A stretch of 64,000 nt of DNA from Rhexocercosporidium sp. MPI-PUGE-AT-0058. Lineage: Eukaryota > Ascomycota > Leotiomycetes > Helotiales. The notes under the pieces are model-generated. The model made no database searches. It had not been told where the DNA came from and was given only the letters and a program-made list of their open reading frames with translations. The stretch is from positions 372,001 to 436,000 of the forward strand of contig JAGTJL010000013.1 in NCBI GenBank assembly GCA_020746875.1. The letters run 5' to 3'. Below, one piece after another: positions 35,041 through 47,000 of the stretch. The first letter of the stretch is position 1, and every line of letters begins with the position of its first letter. The translations under genes and the position numbers were made by a program.

Positions 35041-37561
35041 GAGAATCCTCTCTATTCCCACTCCCACTCCTCTCACGATAATTCTATCCTCACACCTCTG
35101 TGCTCTCTCCTAATTCATACAGCTACCCTTGAATTTCCAGTCGTTACTGTATTCTTAAAATCTCCTATTCCCACTCCGTATTCCATTCTCCATACATCTA
35201 TTCCCACCCTCTACTACATACAGTCACTCTCCTGAATCCCCTCCTCCCTTATTCGCAGTCTCCTCCTCTCACATCCACTCATTCCTTCCTTCACTTCACT
35301 CCTTCATTCAGCGATCATTCGATGCTTCGTTCCGTGCCTATCCACATTCATAAATCGATTGGCTTGGACCGGATGGAATCCAAGGAACGTCGAAAAAGCA
35401 TGGCCGCCGCCGCCGCCAGAACGTAATCCCCGTGCAGCCAATCCGAGCAATGCCATCCAGACAAACCCATGCCTGCACCCTTGCTTGTGCCTGTACCCAT
35501 CCTCCTACCCATGCCCGTATCCTTGCCCGTATCCTGGCCCATACTCCTACCCATACCCTTACCCACCCATGCCATCCTGCCCTGGCCTGGCCTGGCCGCC
35601 TTTGCTTGAACGCAACTCATTGCACTGGACTGGACTGGACTGTCCTGTACTGCACTGCATGTCAGTCAACCCATGCCCTGCCCTATGTACTGTAGGTCCT
35701 CTCTCTCTCTCCAGCCAATCCAATTGCCCAGCGCCCCCCTTTCCGGCCTAGCAAACCCAGGATCCATGGCATCACCCACTCACTCACCAACTACTGACCA
35801 ACCACTAGCTGACTAGCACTACTCGCTGCTGCTGCTGCTGCTCCAGCTCCAGCTCCTCTCACTCCACTCCACTCCTACTCGCACTCCCACTCCCTCACCC
35901 TCTCCCTCTCCCTCTCCACTTCCTCTCCACGCTACGACACACACGGCTTCTCAGGTTCAGGTTCTAACTCGGCTGCCGGTGTCTGATCCTTTAACCTCCT
36001 CATCCTCCCTCCTCTCTCCTCCTCCTCATACCCGCGAATTCGATCATCTTTTGAGGGAAAGGAGGTCATCATATCCTCGACAAGGCCACCCCCCCCCATT
36101 GACAGCTCGTTACGTTGAAGTCGAAGATCCAGAGAGCAGCAGAAAAGCAGGATTTTGAGTGATGCTAGATTGCACCACCAACTCCAGCTCCCCTTGGTCT
36201 CTCCCGTCTCGCCTGTCCGTACCTGTCAACTCCCTCTCCCTCACCCTCTCCTCCGAATAGCTTCCTCTTTTTCCCAAGGGGATTAATTCACCACGACCCG
36301 ACCCGACTCCTCTCCTCTACGACCTGCAGTCCTCTTTCTGCCAAAGTCGCTCCTCCCACAAAGAAATTCGAATTGACTCTCGACGACCCTCGTCTCCTCG
36401 ATTCGACTATTTCTTCCAGCTCCCTCCACCCCAACCATACCATCCAACTCTCCCTAAAACATTGTTTCGGTCGAAACGAAGGCATCTCTCTCTCATCCAC
36501 CTCCAAAACATCAACAATTCGTTGTTTACCACCTGGAATCCTCCATCCCACGATCTTTTGAGTGATCCCCCAGACCAGAATCTGCCAATTGAGCTGTGTC
36601 CAAGTGTCGAGATCATTTCTTGGCATCAAGACGGCTTCTGCTTAAGATTACGCTCCACCCCCCCAAGGTGCAGCACGATACTTGACCTCAAAAAAGGTGA
36701 GCTTGGATCTTCTTTTCTTCTTCCTTTCTCCCTTTCCCCTTCTCTCCTATCCATCTCTTTACACCTTGACCTTCCCTTCCATCCTCCAGCAGCTTCTAGC
36801 CTCGCATGCCTCGGTTTCTTCCTGCATCTGCTAAATCTTTCTCCCTTACCTAGCATTTGCATGCCAACGGTCGCGTATCTGGTGGCATTCTTCTCCAAAC
36901 CTCCTCCCACACCTCGACCAAACCAAACCCAACCCTCCCCACGCGTACGATAGGTCGGAGACGTTCACTCGTTCATCCCGCCTTCTCGCAGATTACTACA
37001 CAATCCACAACCCCCAACTTGGACTCGTCAGGTACTCAGCTTCAAGCCAGCAAGGGATCGTACTATTGTTCGAGAACAGAACGCAGGAGCTACCTCCGGT
37101 CTACATCTTCCAATCGGTACGTGCTGCCTGCATTCTCACTCCACACCTGGTCGTCGAGTGAATCATTCTTGGGGTTGATGGTGGCTTCGGCTTGCATCCC
37201 TAGTTCACAATTCGAGAATCGCTTCGCTAACGTCCGTGATCGTCAGATTCCTCCAAGAAAGTGATATTGACCTGCCTCCCGCTCTTTCACTCTCCCACCT
37301 TTCAAACGGCTCCAGTCTCGACTAGCCACTGTCATTCTTTTTCTGTCTAGAACTCACTACAGCCTGTCACTAATTCTAATACCTCGACGTCTTCGAGTTC
37401 GCCGAGTTCTTGTTTTCGAACAACATCACATTCCTTTTACAACCAAACCCTTCCAGTGTTTCCCGAGCACTGTCGGTCGAAGCTCCTGGAGAACCTTGAC
37501 GTCCACTCTTTCCACAACCAAATCAACCTCACCATAACCTCACTCTCAACAACCACCCAAT
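35041..37561 (+). promoter_or_regulatory. Pyrimidine-rich upstream region and likely long 5' leader of the cyclin gene
   Basis: At about 35.04 kb the composition of the plus strand turns from G-rich to strongly C/T-rich and stays so up to the cyclin ATG. Two candidate introns on the plus strand support transcription: 36697-36853 (GTGAGC donor, TGCTAAAT branch, CCTAG acceptor) and 37117-37246 (GTACGT donor, GCTAAC branch, GTCAG acceptor). The leader would contain several upstream ATGs (for example at 36857 and 37178). A degenerate minisatellite of about 12-bp CCCATACCC-like units lies at 35470-35575 and a short CTG run at 35828. The transcription start cannot be placed from sequence alone. Confidence 0.5.
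35470..35575. repeat. Degenerate CCCATNCC-type minisatellite
   Basis: Imperfect tandem units of about 12 bp built on CCCATACCC / CCCGTATCC / CCCTTACCC, within the pyrimidine-rich cyclin upstream region. Probably simple slippage DNA. Confidence 0.6.
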
Positions 37562-38803
37562 ATGGCGTACTACACCCAACAACCGTGTGATACGTTCTTC
37601 GTCGAGGAAGCTTACCCACAACAGAGAAATCCGCAGGCGCTGAAGATGGAGGGTCGTAGGAAACAAGAAGCAATGGCGAACGAGCTATCGAGACAAGCCT
37701 GTGATACCTACATGGAGGATATCATTGGTCACATGAAATATATGGAGGTCAATTGCCTTGACTTCACCTTCCATCCGTACCCAGCTAACCCGTGATAGGG
37801 CGAGACGCTTCCAGATGTCGCCTCCATTGACATTCAACAGGAAATTCAATGGTTCATGAGACCTTACCTGATCGACTTCCTCATCGAAGCCCACGCCGCC
37901 TTCCAACTCCTCCCCGAGACCCTGTTCCTAGCCGTCAATCTGCTCGACAGATACTGCTCAAAGCGGGTCGTCTACAAGAGACATTACCAATTGGTTGGAT
38001 GTGCTGCTCTTCTGATCGCTGCCAAGTATGGTGACCGCAAGGAGCGAGTACCGATGATCCGAGAGTTGAAGTCGATGTGCTGCAGTCTCTACGATGAGGA
38101 TATGTTCACCCAGATGGAATGGCACGTACTCAACACCCTCGACTGGTTGATTGGCCACCCTACCATCGATACCTGGTTGCAGCTTGCCTTGAAGGATGGT
38201 CCAGCTTATGATGACATCGAGGTCGAGCACATGTCATGGTACCTCTGCGAGATCGCCCTTTACCACAAGGACTTTGTCTCAAGAAAGCCTTCCGTCATGG
38301 CCGAGGCCTCAATTGCTCTCGCCCGTGGTATCCTCGGCCGCCGTGATGTTTTGGATGACAACAACGACTGTGAAGTCAGCGAGACCATCCTCAGATTATC
38401 CCAGAAGCTTGACCGTCCTTCCCAAGTCCTCTTCCGCAAGTACGCCACCCCTCACATGTCCCGTGTCTCCGGTACCCTCGATAGCTTCCTTCGTCACCAA
38501 GAAGCCATGAACCGCCGTGCAAGCCCACCAACACCTCCTTGTGAGACCATGCAAAAGGCAGTCCACCCTCAAGTCCAGGAGTTGTACCCTGGTACCCCAC
38601 AGAAGCCATATGGCAACATGGTCAATGGTTACATGACTCCACCTATCACACCTGAGGGCGAGTACTTCCTGAATGGCAATAATGAGAACAAGGGTTATCA
38701 TCAAGCTCCCAGATGCCCAGTCACTCCCACGCCCACTGGAAACAACCCCTATGTGCATCAACAGCAATACTATCAGCCACATCATCAAGATATGATGCAT
38801 TGA
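37562..38803 (+). CDS. G1/S cyclin of the Cln/Puc1 type
   Basis: Exons 37562-37747 and 37799-38803. The 51-bp intron has a GTCAAT donor, an AGCTAACCC branch site and a GATAG acceptor. The joined protein has 396 residues. It activates a cyclin-dependent kinase (Cdc28/Cdk1) at the G1/S step. Family marks are the cyclin box at about residues 75-190 with RPYLIDFLIEAH, NLLDRYCSKR and the LVGCAALLIAAKYGD helix, followed by a second cyclin fold to about 300. The C-terminal 100 residues are Pro/Gln/Asn-rich and carry several Thr-Pro and Ser-Pro sites (ASPPTPP, YPGTPQKP, MTPPITPEG), as expected for phosphorylation-driven SCF turnover. Relatives are Aspergillus PucA and Neurospora CLN-1. It is preceded by a long, probably spliced leader. 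Confidence 0.93.
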
Positions 38804-40733
38804 TTTGCCTGTGCCTAGATGCGTGTCAGCTGTTTCTCTCCCGTTGCATCGACAGATAGACACATCTTTCAATTCCCATGTACCACCATTTGTCTTGATT
38901 GCACGGAACAACCCACGAGCAGCTGGAGGAACACAATCTCAATCAATTGGACCCTTCTTGCAAACCAAAAGAAGACCAAACCTAATTCTCTTTTTCCTCA
39001 TCATGTGTGGCATCAGCGTTTCCTTGATTCGGTTTGGCATTAGCGATCTGGGTTCTTTCCTCCATCTCCCGACATCGACCAACGACCTATCCATCTCAAT
39101 CTAGAGCTTTGGATCAGGACGAGGTCGATGTCCGAATTTGTTTGTTTGTTTTGACTGTCTTGTTAGCGATTTGATTACATTTTCCTTTTTCTACACTATG
39201 TTTCTTCCCTTCTCCCTTTCTTCGACCTCTCTTCCAGGGGGAGGTCTTTCTTTAAGGAAAAACACATAAAGCGAGCGAATACCATTCCTGCACAGCACAT
39301 TTTCTTCTTTGAATTTGATTGGTTTGAGTGGTGGAAAAGCGCGCATGGACGGATAGGAAGGGAAGAGAGAAAGAAAACAAGAAAGAAAGAATGGGCGATA
39401 CAACAAACAAAATTGGGTGCGGTTGAGCGAGCGATGGTTTTTCCCCTTTCTCCTTCGTCTCGACAAAGAATGGATGGATAGATTGCAAATACAATTTCAT
39501 CATCATCATCACGGATAGATGGATGGGATGAAATAGGGGGGTGGCATAGGATAGGCTAGGACTACATTGGGTATACGGGGTGAAGCGAATAGTGGTTGGT
39601 GGTGGATGATACCCGATTTTCTTGCCTGCCTGCCTGATGGGAAGGGGAAATATATGCAATGGGGCATGAAAACGCCTACTTTTGCTTATTGATGGTGGTG
39701 CCGCTGGTGGATGTGGTAATTGCCTCTGAATAAAATCGGCAAAGCTCCTGCGAGAGTGGGTGGATAGTTAATGAAAAGGCTTGCAAGCATCCCCTTCTCC
39801 TTTGGCATTGAATGTGACTTTGTCCTTGTGATGTGACTGCTCTCGGTGTTGTCTATTTCTGTTTTCTGATCATATTGCTACTAGATTTGTTGGCGTTTTT
39901 GCACGAGTGTGCATCGCTCTGTCTCTCTCTAGACCCCTAGCTTTGACTTTCTATTTCTATGTTCTGCTATAGCATAGCACGGCGTCCGTCAAGTGACTGA
40001 CTGGTATGTATGTATGTATGTACTGTCCTCTCACCTTACCTGTCTCCCTCCTTCACCCTCTGCCTATTTTTCTATCTATCTATCTATCTTCCTACCTACC
40101 TACCCTGATCCTGAACCTGATATCTATATCTATATATATATCTATATATATATATATATATAATCTACCTCGATCCAATCCCTCCCAGCCAAGATAAGTA
40201 AGTCACTTGCTCGTTAACATTCCCTCGCTACCTTTTTTCTTCTCTTTTTTCTCTTTTCTTTTCATCCTTTTGGCTTACGAGGCGGTGGGTAGGATGGTAG
40301 GATGGCTTGAGAACCGTGCGTGGAAGGGAGGGCAGGGGATGGTTAATCTTTGTAGGGGAGGAGAGGGTCGGTGGGTGAGTGAGTGGACTGTGTTTGGTTT
40401 TCTTCTTCTTGTTTTTCTTCTTCTTAGGCTGGAGGTGGAATTGCGTTTACCCTTGAGAGAGGGTTTCTGGTTTTTCCTGCGGGTTATTGTGTCGTTTTTG
40501 TTTCGTTTTGTGTTTGTGTTTGTGTTTGGATTTGGAATGAATCGAATAGAATCATCTTTCCTCCTCCTTGGAAAGGAGGGAGAAGGGAAGGAAAGGGGAA
40601 AGAAGAAAGAGGGAAGTCAAGTAGGGACGGAGTCATATTTCACGATCATGATCATAAGTGTGAGATCAAGAGTATGATGATTGATGACGGTAAGTAAGAA
40701 GACAAGACGGAGATAACGAAAGATTGGAATTCC
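38804..40733. other. 3' region between convergent genes, with microsatellites
   Basis: About 1.9 kb between the stop codons of the cyclin gene and the minus-strand gene that ends at 40734. It holds both 3' UTRs. Simple repeats: TATG at 40003-40022, TCTA at 40071-40089 and a TA/TATC tract at 40121-40163. An open frame at 40207-40677 translates to a Phe/Leu/Val-rich chain because the DNA is T/G-rich. I do not accept it as a gene. Confidence 0.6.
40121..40163. repeat. TA-rich microsatellite
   Basis: Alternating TATC and TA units in the 3' region between two convergent genes. Ordinary slippage-prone simple sequence. Confidence 0.8.
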
Positions 40734-43340
40734 TCACGGCGGTGGAGTCGGCCCACCACTACCAAACCCCTCCTCCCCAAACATTCCCCTATTCCTCATC
40801 TCATCCAACAAACCCCCCACCGCGCCTCTCACCCTCTCCTCCTCCTCCAATCCTCTCATCCGTTCCCTCTCAACCCTCTTCCCTTCCTCCCTCCTCAACT
40901 CCTCCTCCTCCCTCATCTCCCTCTGCCTCGTAGCAGGATCACTAACAACCACAACCCTCCTCCCCTGTCCTTCTCCCTCCCCATCCTCTCCCCCCTCTCC
41001 ATTAACAACCAGATAACTAACACCCTCCCTCGCCGCATCATCCTCATCCACCAGCCTCCCCCCACGATGACTGAACCGAATCTTCGGCTCGCCGTACCTG
41101 TCGAATGGTAAGCCAGGCACGATGGGGCCCAGTTCGATACTCCATTTGCGTTGGCCGGGCATGCGGTGCGCGCCGAGGACGGAGTTGCGGTCCTCGCCTA
41201 GGTAGAGCGTGTTGCGGGTGGGGGTGGAGGAGACGTAGGAGGCGAGGAAGGGGAGGATACCGGAGAGGCGGTGGGGTGTGGGGATGCCTGGGGGTGTGTT
41301 AGAAGGGTGGTTCGGGGGGAGACGAGAGGGATGATGGGATGGGAAAGGAGAATTGGTTTTGGGATGTGGGAGGACGTACCGTTTGCGTCCCAGGTTAGGG
41401 GGGTTGGACACTAGGTGGTGGGTAAGTTTTTCAATTTTGTCTGGGGCTTTGGGGTGGAGGAGGTAACTTGATTCTCGGAGATGGGTAAACAAGAGCTCGC
41501 TTGCTAACTTAACGTATCCACAGTGCCGAACCAAGAGAAATAACAACAGTACATACCTGCGAAACCGGACATAACCCTCCTAAATATTTATGGCTCAATG
41601 GATAGACAGCATTATTCGGATCGACAAGCTGTTTGCCGTCGTTGTCGAGGACGCATACGAAGAGCTCGAAGAGCCGGACCATGACGACGCCGTTGGCCGT
41701 CTGGCATGCTGAGACGCTCTGTGCGGAGTAGTTTGCCATGTCTATGTTGAGAGAGAGAAGATCTTCGTTGTGGAGGGAGGGAAATGTCGCGCCGGCTAGA
41801 GATTCGAAGGAGATGTGTAAGCATTTGTGATATACTGACCATTTTTAGTAGGAGACGGGGACTTACAATCGAGCATTGATCGGAAAGAGAGACGTGGCCC
41901 TTCAGCCTGACAATTAACGAGATTCGGATTTTCTGGATGTCTTTCGTACTGGTCGTGATTTACACCTGGTGACACCCATTTTGCTTGCGACATCCGCGCC
42001 ACATAGCCAGAGCGTTTCCAGAACCCTTGGTTGACGTGCCAGCCGCCGAGGGCAGTCCATAAATCTTCTCTTTCGAGGGCGACGCTGGCCCAGAGTTTTG
42101 GGTTGGATTCCTGTGATGCGGTTAGCTTTTGTATGTGTTTATGCTTGGGTGAGCAATCTCCATTTCGTGGATTGGGAAATGAGCTAGTGCTGATATTGTA
42201 TACGTACGGGATGAACGTTCAACGGTGGTTCATACCACATCCAATCTGGGCCATGGGTCGCGCAATATCGATCCAGCATCTCTGTACGATCACGCACAAA
42301 CTCGCTATACATCGCCACCGTCCCGACGATGTGTGCTGCGTAGATGACTGTGAAGTGGTCATTGTATCCGATTTCTCCTGATTTGTAGCCCGCGATCGCA
42401 CATTTGATGTTCTCTGCTTCCGGGCCGAATCTGGATGTTGATAGGGCCCATTCGAGTACTTCAAGACGGGATTTAATAATGGATTCGGCGGGGTTGACGT
42501 CTCTATTTGGTGTTAGCTATGAAAAAGAGTCGAACACTCGAGGTGAGCGAGACTCACCCGATCATCACGTTTTCAGCTAAGGTCTCATCCATACACGCCC
42601 TCTTATGTTTCGCTTCCCACAACTTCTCCTCAACGACCGGTACAAGAGAATGCATCTTCTCCCTGTGCTCGGCCAAGATACCTTCCCACATCTCTACCTC
42701 CTTGTCTGCGCGTCCTAGCTTAGACAATCCAACTCTCTCTTTGGCACCGATTGTGATGGAAGGAAAGAACGTATTTCCTTCCAAGAAATCAACACCATGC
42801 TCAAGCATTCGGTCTCGTGGTGATAGTGGCAGTTCCGCTTCTACAAAAGTAACTTTCGCTTTTGCTTTAGTCGCAGGTCTTGTTCGAGGTGTTGGTGGTG
42901 GAGCAGACGACCTGGCTGTTGACATGCTAGCGTTGGCATTTGCTTCACTAGCCGCTATGTTGACGAACTTTTGCTTCTTGGCTGAAATTGGCGTTCGAGG
43001 TGTTCTACGGCTGGACTTGCGTGGTGAGCCGGGCTTGAGCACTTTCGTTGGGGTGCCTAGGCCGTGATGGCGGGTGCTGCGTGTTGATGTAGATGGGGAG
43101 GGGAGGGGGCTTTGGAGGGAGAGGGCGTTGAGGTCAAGGGTTAGCGGTGAGTATGTTTTGGTGCTAATTGTCCCATCTAGATTTTTGAGTCAGTAAGGTT
43201 TTCATCTTGTTTGTTTATTGAGATTTGTCGCAATGCTCGTAGAGGTTGTTCTCAGGTATTTGGAAGTCTGAGAACACCATCCCAAGCGTCAGAGTGCCTG
43301 GAAGGAAGACCAGCTTACCTTGAGTTCTTGTTGACACCAT
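40734..43340 (-). CDS. Unrecognised 667-residue protein, 7 exons
   Basis: Minus-strand exons: 43340-43319, 43176-42558, 42502-42208, 42110-41867, 41795-41557, 41410-41380 and 41287-40734. All introns (55-146 bp) are GT..AG, most with CTAAC-like branch sites, and the phases join cleanly to 2,004 nt. The first coding exon has only 22 nt and the sixth only 31 nt. The N-terminal 130 or so residues are Ser/Pro/Lys-rich, followed by a helical acidic segment. The middle and end look globular, with many Trp, Tyr and Cys (HGPDWMWYEPPLN, ALGGWHVNQGFWKRSG, CPTPLTWDANG). The tail is a charged Glu/Arg coiled coil and a Pro/Gly end. There is no signal peptide or membrane segment. I do not know the family. 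It is divergent from the giant gene at 44038. Confidence 0.85.
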
Positions 43341-44037
43341 CCTAGGCGGGTTGATGAAGTTATAGCAAGTGCTCCTGTGTTGGAAGATGGCCTACGAGGA
43401 GATATGCGATTCGAAGATGGTGAAGGTACTGGTTTCTGCTTCTCAATACCCATAACTTACAAGTGCAATCCCAGGGTGGCGAGCAATATTCCGACACCCG
43501 AGCACCCTTACGACGACAGTTCTTTATAGATGCCATCATGTTGGCCGGTTTTGATCCCCACAAGATGTCAATTGAGCTGTTTTCAGTAAGATGTGAAGTT
43601 ATGTAGAAGCGAGATGCCCGAAAGCAGCAATCTGCCTAGGCCAATCACATGACTTCCTCGACTTTCCAGATACATAGGGAGGTATAGACCTCTCCGTCCT
43701 CCTCCTCTTCTCTCTCGGTTCCCTTTTTGTTCCAAAGGCTATGTTTGCTATGTTTGCACCTCAATTCGTAATCTGGGACGCGAGGAATTTGAATCTATTG
43801 AATGGTTGGAATCGGTTCCTAGGCACATTCCTGACATGTTGACAGTCTGAGCGCGGCGAGGAATGCATTTGGTTGAGACATCTCTCCCCGCACTTCGTCG
43901 TTCGCGATCGTTGCACTTTTTGCGCAGGACTGCATTTAATCAACTCCACAGCATCAACGTGAATTTGGACCTCTGCTTTGGGACACTGGCGTTATTGAAG
44001 CGAATTTCAGAAGACTTGAAAGTTGACCGTCTCCAAG
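43341..44037. promoter_or_regulatory. Shared divergent promoter region
   Basis: Region of 697 bp between the start codons of two divergent unknown genes, so both promoters must lie here. No clear TATA box was seen. A C/T-rich tract lies at about 43680-43740. Confidence 0.6.
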
Positions 44038-47000
44038 ATGGCTTTCGCTGGGTGAGTTCACAATGATGATGTTATCTGTTACGAATGGCTAATGATTTAT
44101 TCCCAGTGGTGGAGAACCAGCTCCTATTCCCGAGCCTAATATGTGGAAAGGTCATCCGCAGCCTGATCCTGATGTACGACTTCTGGCTGCCAGATACTTT
44201 CTTGCAGATGAAGATCCGGATCGTTGTCTAGACTTTGCATCTCGAATTGCTGAGCTCGAGGAATATGTGGCTTACCTTGAGATGGGAATCGAACTTCAGA
44301 CCATTACATGCGATGCTGACCTCCTCCGGGATGTTAAAGTCAAGCTGGTTGTCCACCGGGACTGGGAAAAACGTAGGAAAGACGGAATTCCAGACATAGG
44401 GTGCGACAAGAAACCCTGGCAGCTGCCATCTTCATCAAGGACTTCGGCTACACAGGCTCCTGCTCGACCCAATCCCATACAAGCCGCCTCTGGGCTACCT
44501 ACCCAAGTCCGAGAAGACCATCCGCCGTTCTCGGTACGTCGGGAAGAAGACCATGGTGCGTTCATTGCGGCCTTGAAAAGCGATGCGAGTGGCGATCCAG
44601 ACGAGGTGGATATTGAGACGAACTTGCTCTGGACTGAAAGTCGAGCCTATGGCTGGGCACTCCGAGAACCAGTTCTCATCCCATCGTGGATGCATCCCAC
44701 TGAGGGCATTCCGAGGAAGGGTGTATCAGCGGCAGATATTACCCCTTGGTATCGAAAGGTGACTGCTATTGATCATACAGACACCAGGAGAACTCGTCCT
44801 GCTAGAGGTTGGATTCCGGCATACCTTCTTGCTCGAGAGCAGAAGATCAACGATCTTTTGAAAAAGACGGACCTCAATGACAAAGACGTGGAAGAATTGG
44901 AAGATCTTCTCCATTTTATCGAGCCACCGGAGCTGCATCGTTTGCACGCCGAGACTCTTGCGTTCGATAAAGACGACGCGCTTGGTCTTGTTACTGAAGA
45001 GGAGCAGGAATATAGGCAGAAAGTGTCCGACGAATTTGCTGCCGAGCAACAAAAGTGGATGAGCGGCTTTAGCGACGTTTACTTCATTCTCAAGACTTCA
45101 AGGCCTGAGACACTCAAGAGCGAGCAGCCGGGTGTTTTCTACATTTGCCATGGAGTCATGAATCCTGAACGTCAATCTACACTCGCGAAAGCCAATGAAC
45201 TCCTAACGCAAATGTGCTCGGTCAATGGCAACTTGGACAATTTAAGCGACGAAGACTTGGCTGCCTTCGAAGTTTTCTTACAATATTCTCAACCAAACGC
45301 AATCACTGATCTTGGACGACGGCGAGCCGCAATACTTCGACAGGTCAAGGCGAATGGAAGAGACGATTTAGAGGATGATGATAAGGAAAGATATGATAGA
45401 ATTTATCGCGAGGAAATGTTGGAGCGGAAGAAATGGATCAGAACAATTGCAGGCGCTAACCCCGAATTCCGATACCTTCGTCCAGGGGAAATGGCAGAAA
45501 TCCCAGCAGATCCGACCAAGCCCGAAGTGCTCTATATCCCTTGGGAAATTTCGTCTACTCCTACCCTGCAAACGCCTATTCTCATTGAGCTTGCTCTTCC
45601 CACTGCAGTTCGAACGCTTCAAGAAAATCTGAAGTTGAGATTGGCCAACACGGACGACCATATTGACAACGATGACATTTCTGTAGGAATGCACCAATAC
45701 CTAGAAGTTGCCTATCCAGCGCTTCGTGCACTTGGAACGCACTGGATGAGGCATCGCGTGGTGCCGGCCAACAGCTCGCTTAATTTCGAAATATCGAAAT
45801 TCAAACAGATTCTTGATCAAATATTTGAACGACTGTTCAGAAACTGGCGGCATGGGCTGCTTGATCAACAGAAGATTCTCACTGTGAAGATGCAGCGTCC
45901 GGGGCAGGAAGACGAAAGACCGGGCATTCTTTATTGCCGCAACGCGATTAGCGACTGCAACGAACGGGACAGGCTCACGATCCAAGCTTTGCTAGATCTA
46001 GGACCAGACCGCGGGGAAAATGATACTCTCCATCTCCAGACACTCCTGACTCAGTATCAATACTCTGCTCTGCGTCATCTGCACCACGAATGGATGTCCA
46101 CAGCGCATGTCAAACCGAACATCCCCCTGATCGAGAGACGAAAGAAGAGTTGGGTAGACATGATGAACAGGTGGATCAGAACCATGGAAGGATCTTTGAT
46201 AGAAATTAAAAGACCGAATCCGGCCACAGATCCAGATAATGATCCATCGACAGTTTATTACCGTGGGCCATTGAGGCCAATATCATACCCCCCAATGTCA
46301 GCGGAACAGCTTTCCAAGCTCAAAGCTCATTTGTTCAGCAACCAGCCCATCCAGGAATATGAACTCCCTGGCAATGCACCACTCGATATCAAGAAAGCCT
46401 TTGAAAGGTTCAAGAACTCGAAAAGACCAGATGATGGCGTGCTCTATGTCGTTCAACTTTTCTCTTGGATTGAGAGTATTCGGGATAGCTCACTCCCTAG
46501 CACCGACGATGACACTGAGATCGAAGATGACAGCTCTGACGATGCCAGTGTTGGGGATGAGCACGAGGCATGTTCGACATCGTCCGAGTCTACGCTTCGA
46601 AACAACGGCAGTACTTTGGGCGTCAACTTGAACTTGTTGCTACCCCAGATCAAAGACATCGAGAATGAGATCAACGAGCTTGCAAAAAAATCCTCCGAAG
46701 AACGAGGAATTAGGGCGACTGTTAGACTTCATGAATTGTTGGAACAATTTCTGCCTTGCAAAATGCATGAGGAGATTTCAATGATCAAACGCCAGACAGC
46801 ACAGCTAGGTAGAAGGCGCAAATCTGCTGATGTGAATGACCTACAGCTCCGTGCGAAACGATTAGCTAGAGAATATTTAGCTTGGGTAAGAGATATAGGC
46901 CAATTTGGGGCAACCATTCGGGTATCTACGGAAAGCCTCATCGACAGGCGGAAAGTGCTGTTGGAATTCAGAGCCCATACAACGGGGTCAGGTACAGACT

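Noticed and set aside
35359..35751. 130-codon ORF with Pro/Cys/Tyr repeats
   Set aside because: Translation of the CCCATACCC-type minisatellite. Both overlapping frames give repeats, so it is not protein-coding evidence.
40207..40677. Open frame of 156 codons giving a hydrophobic, apparently multi-pass protein
   Set aside because: The Phe/Leu/Val content follows from T/G-rich low-complexity DNA in a 3' region between convergent genes. No splice or domain support.
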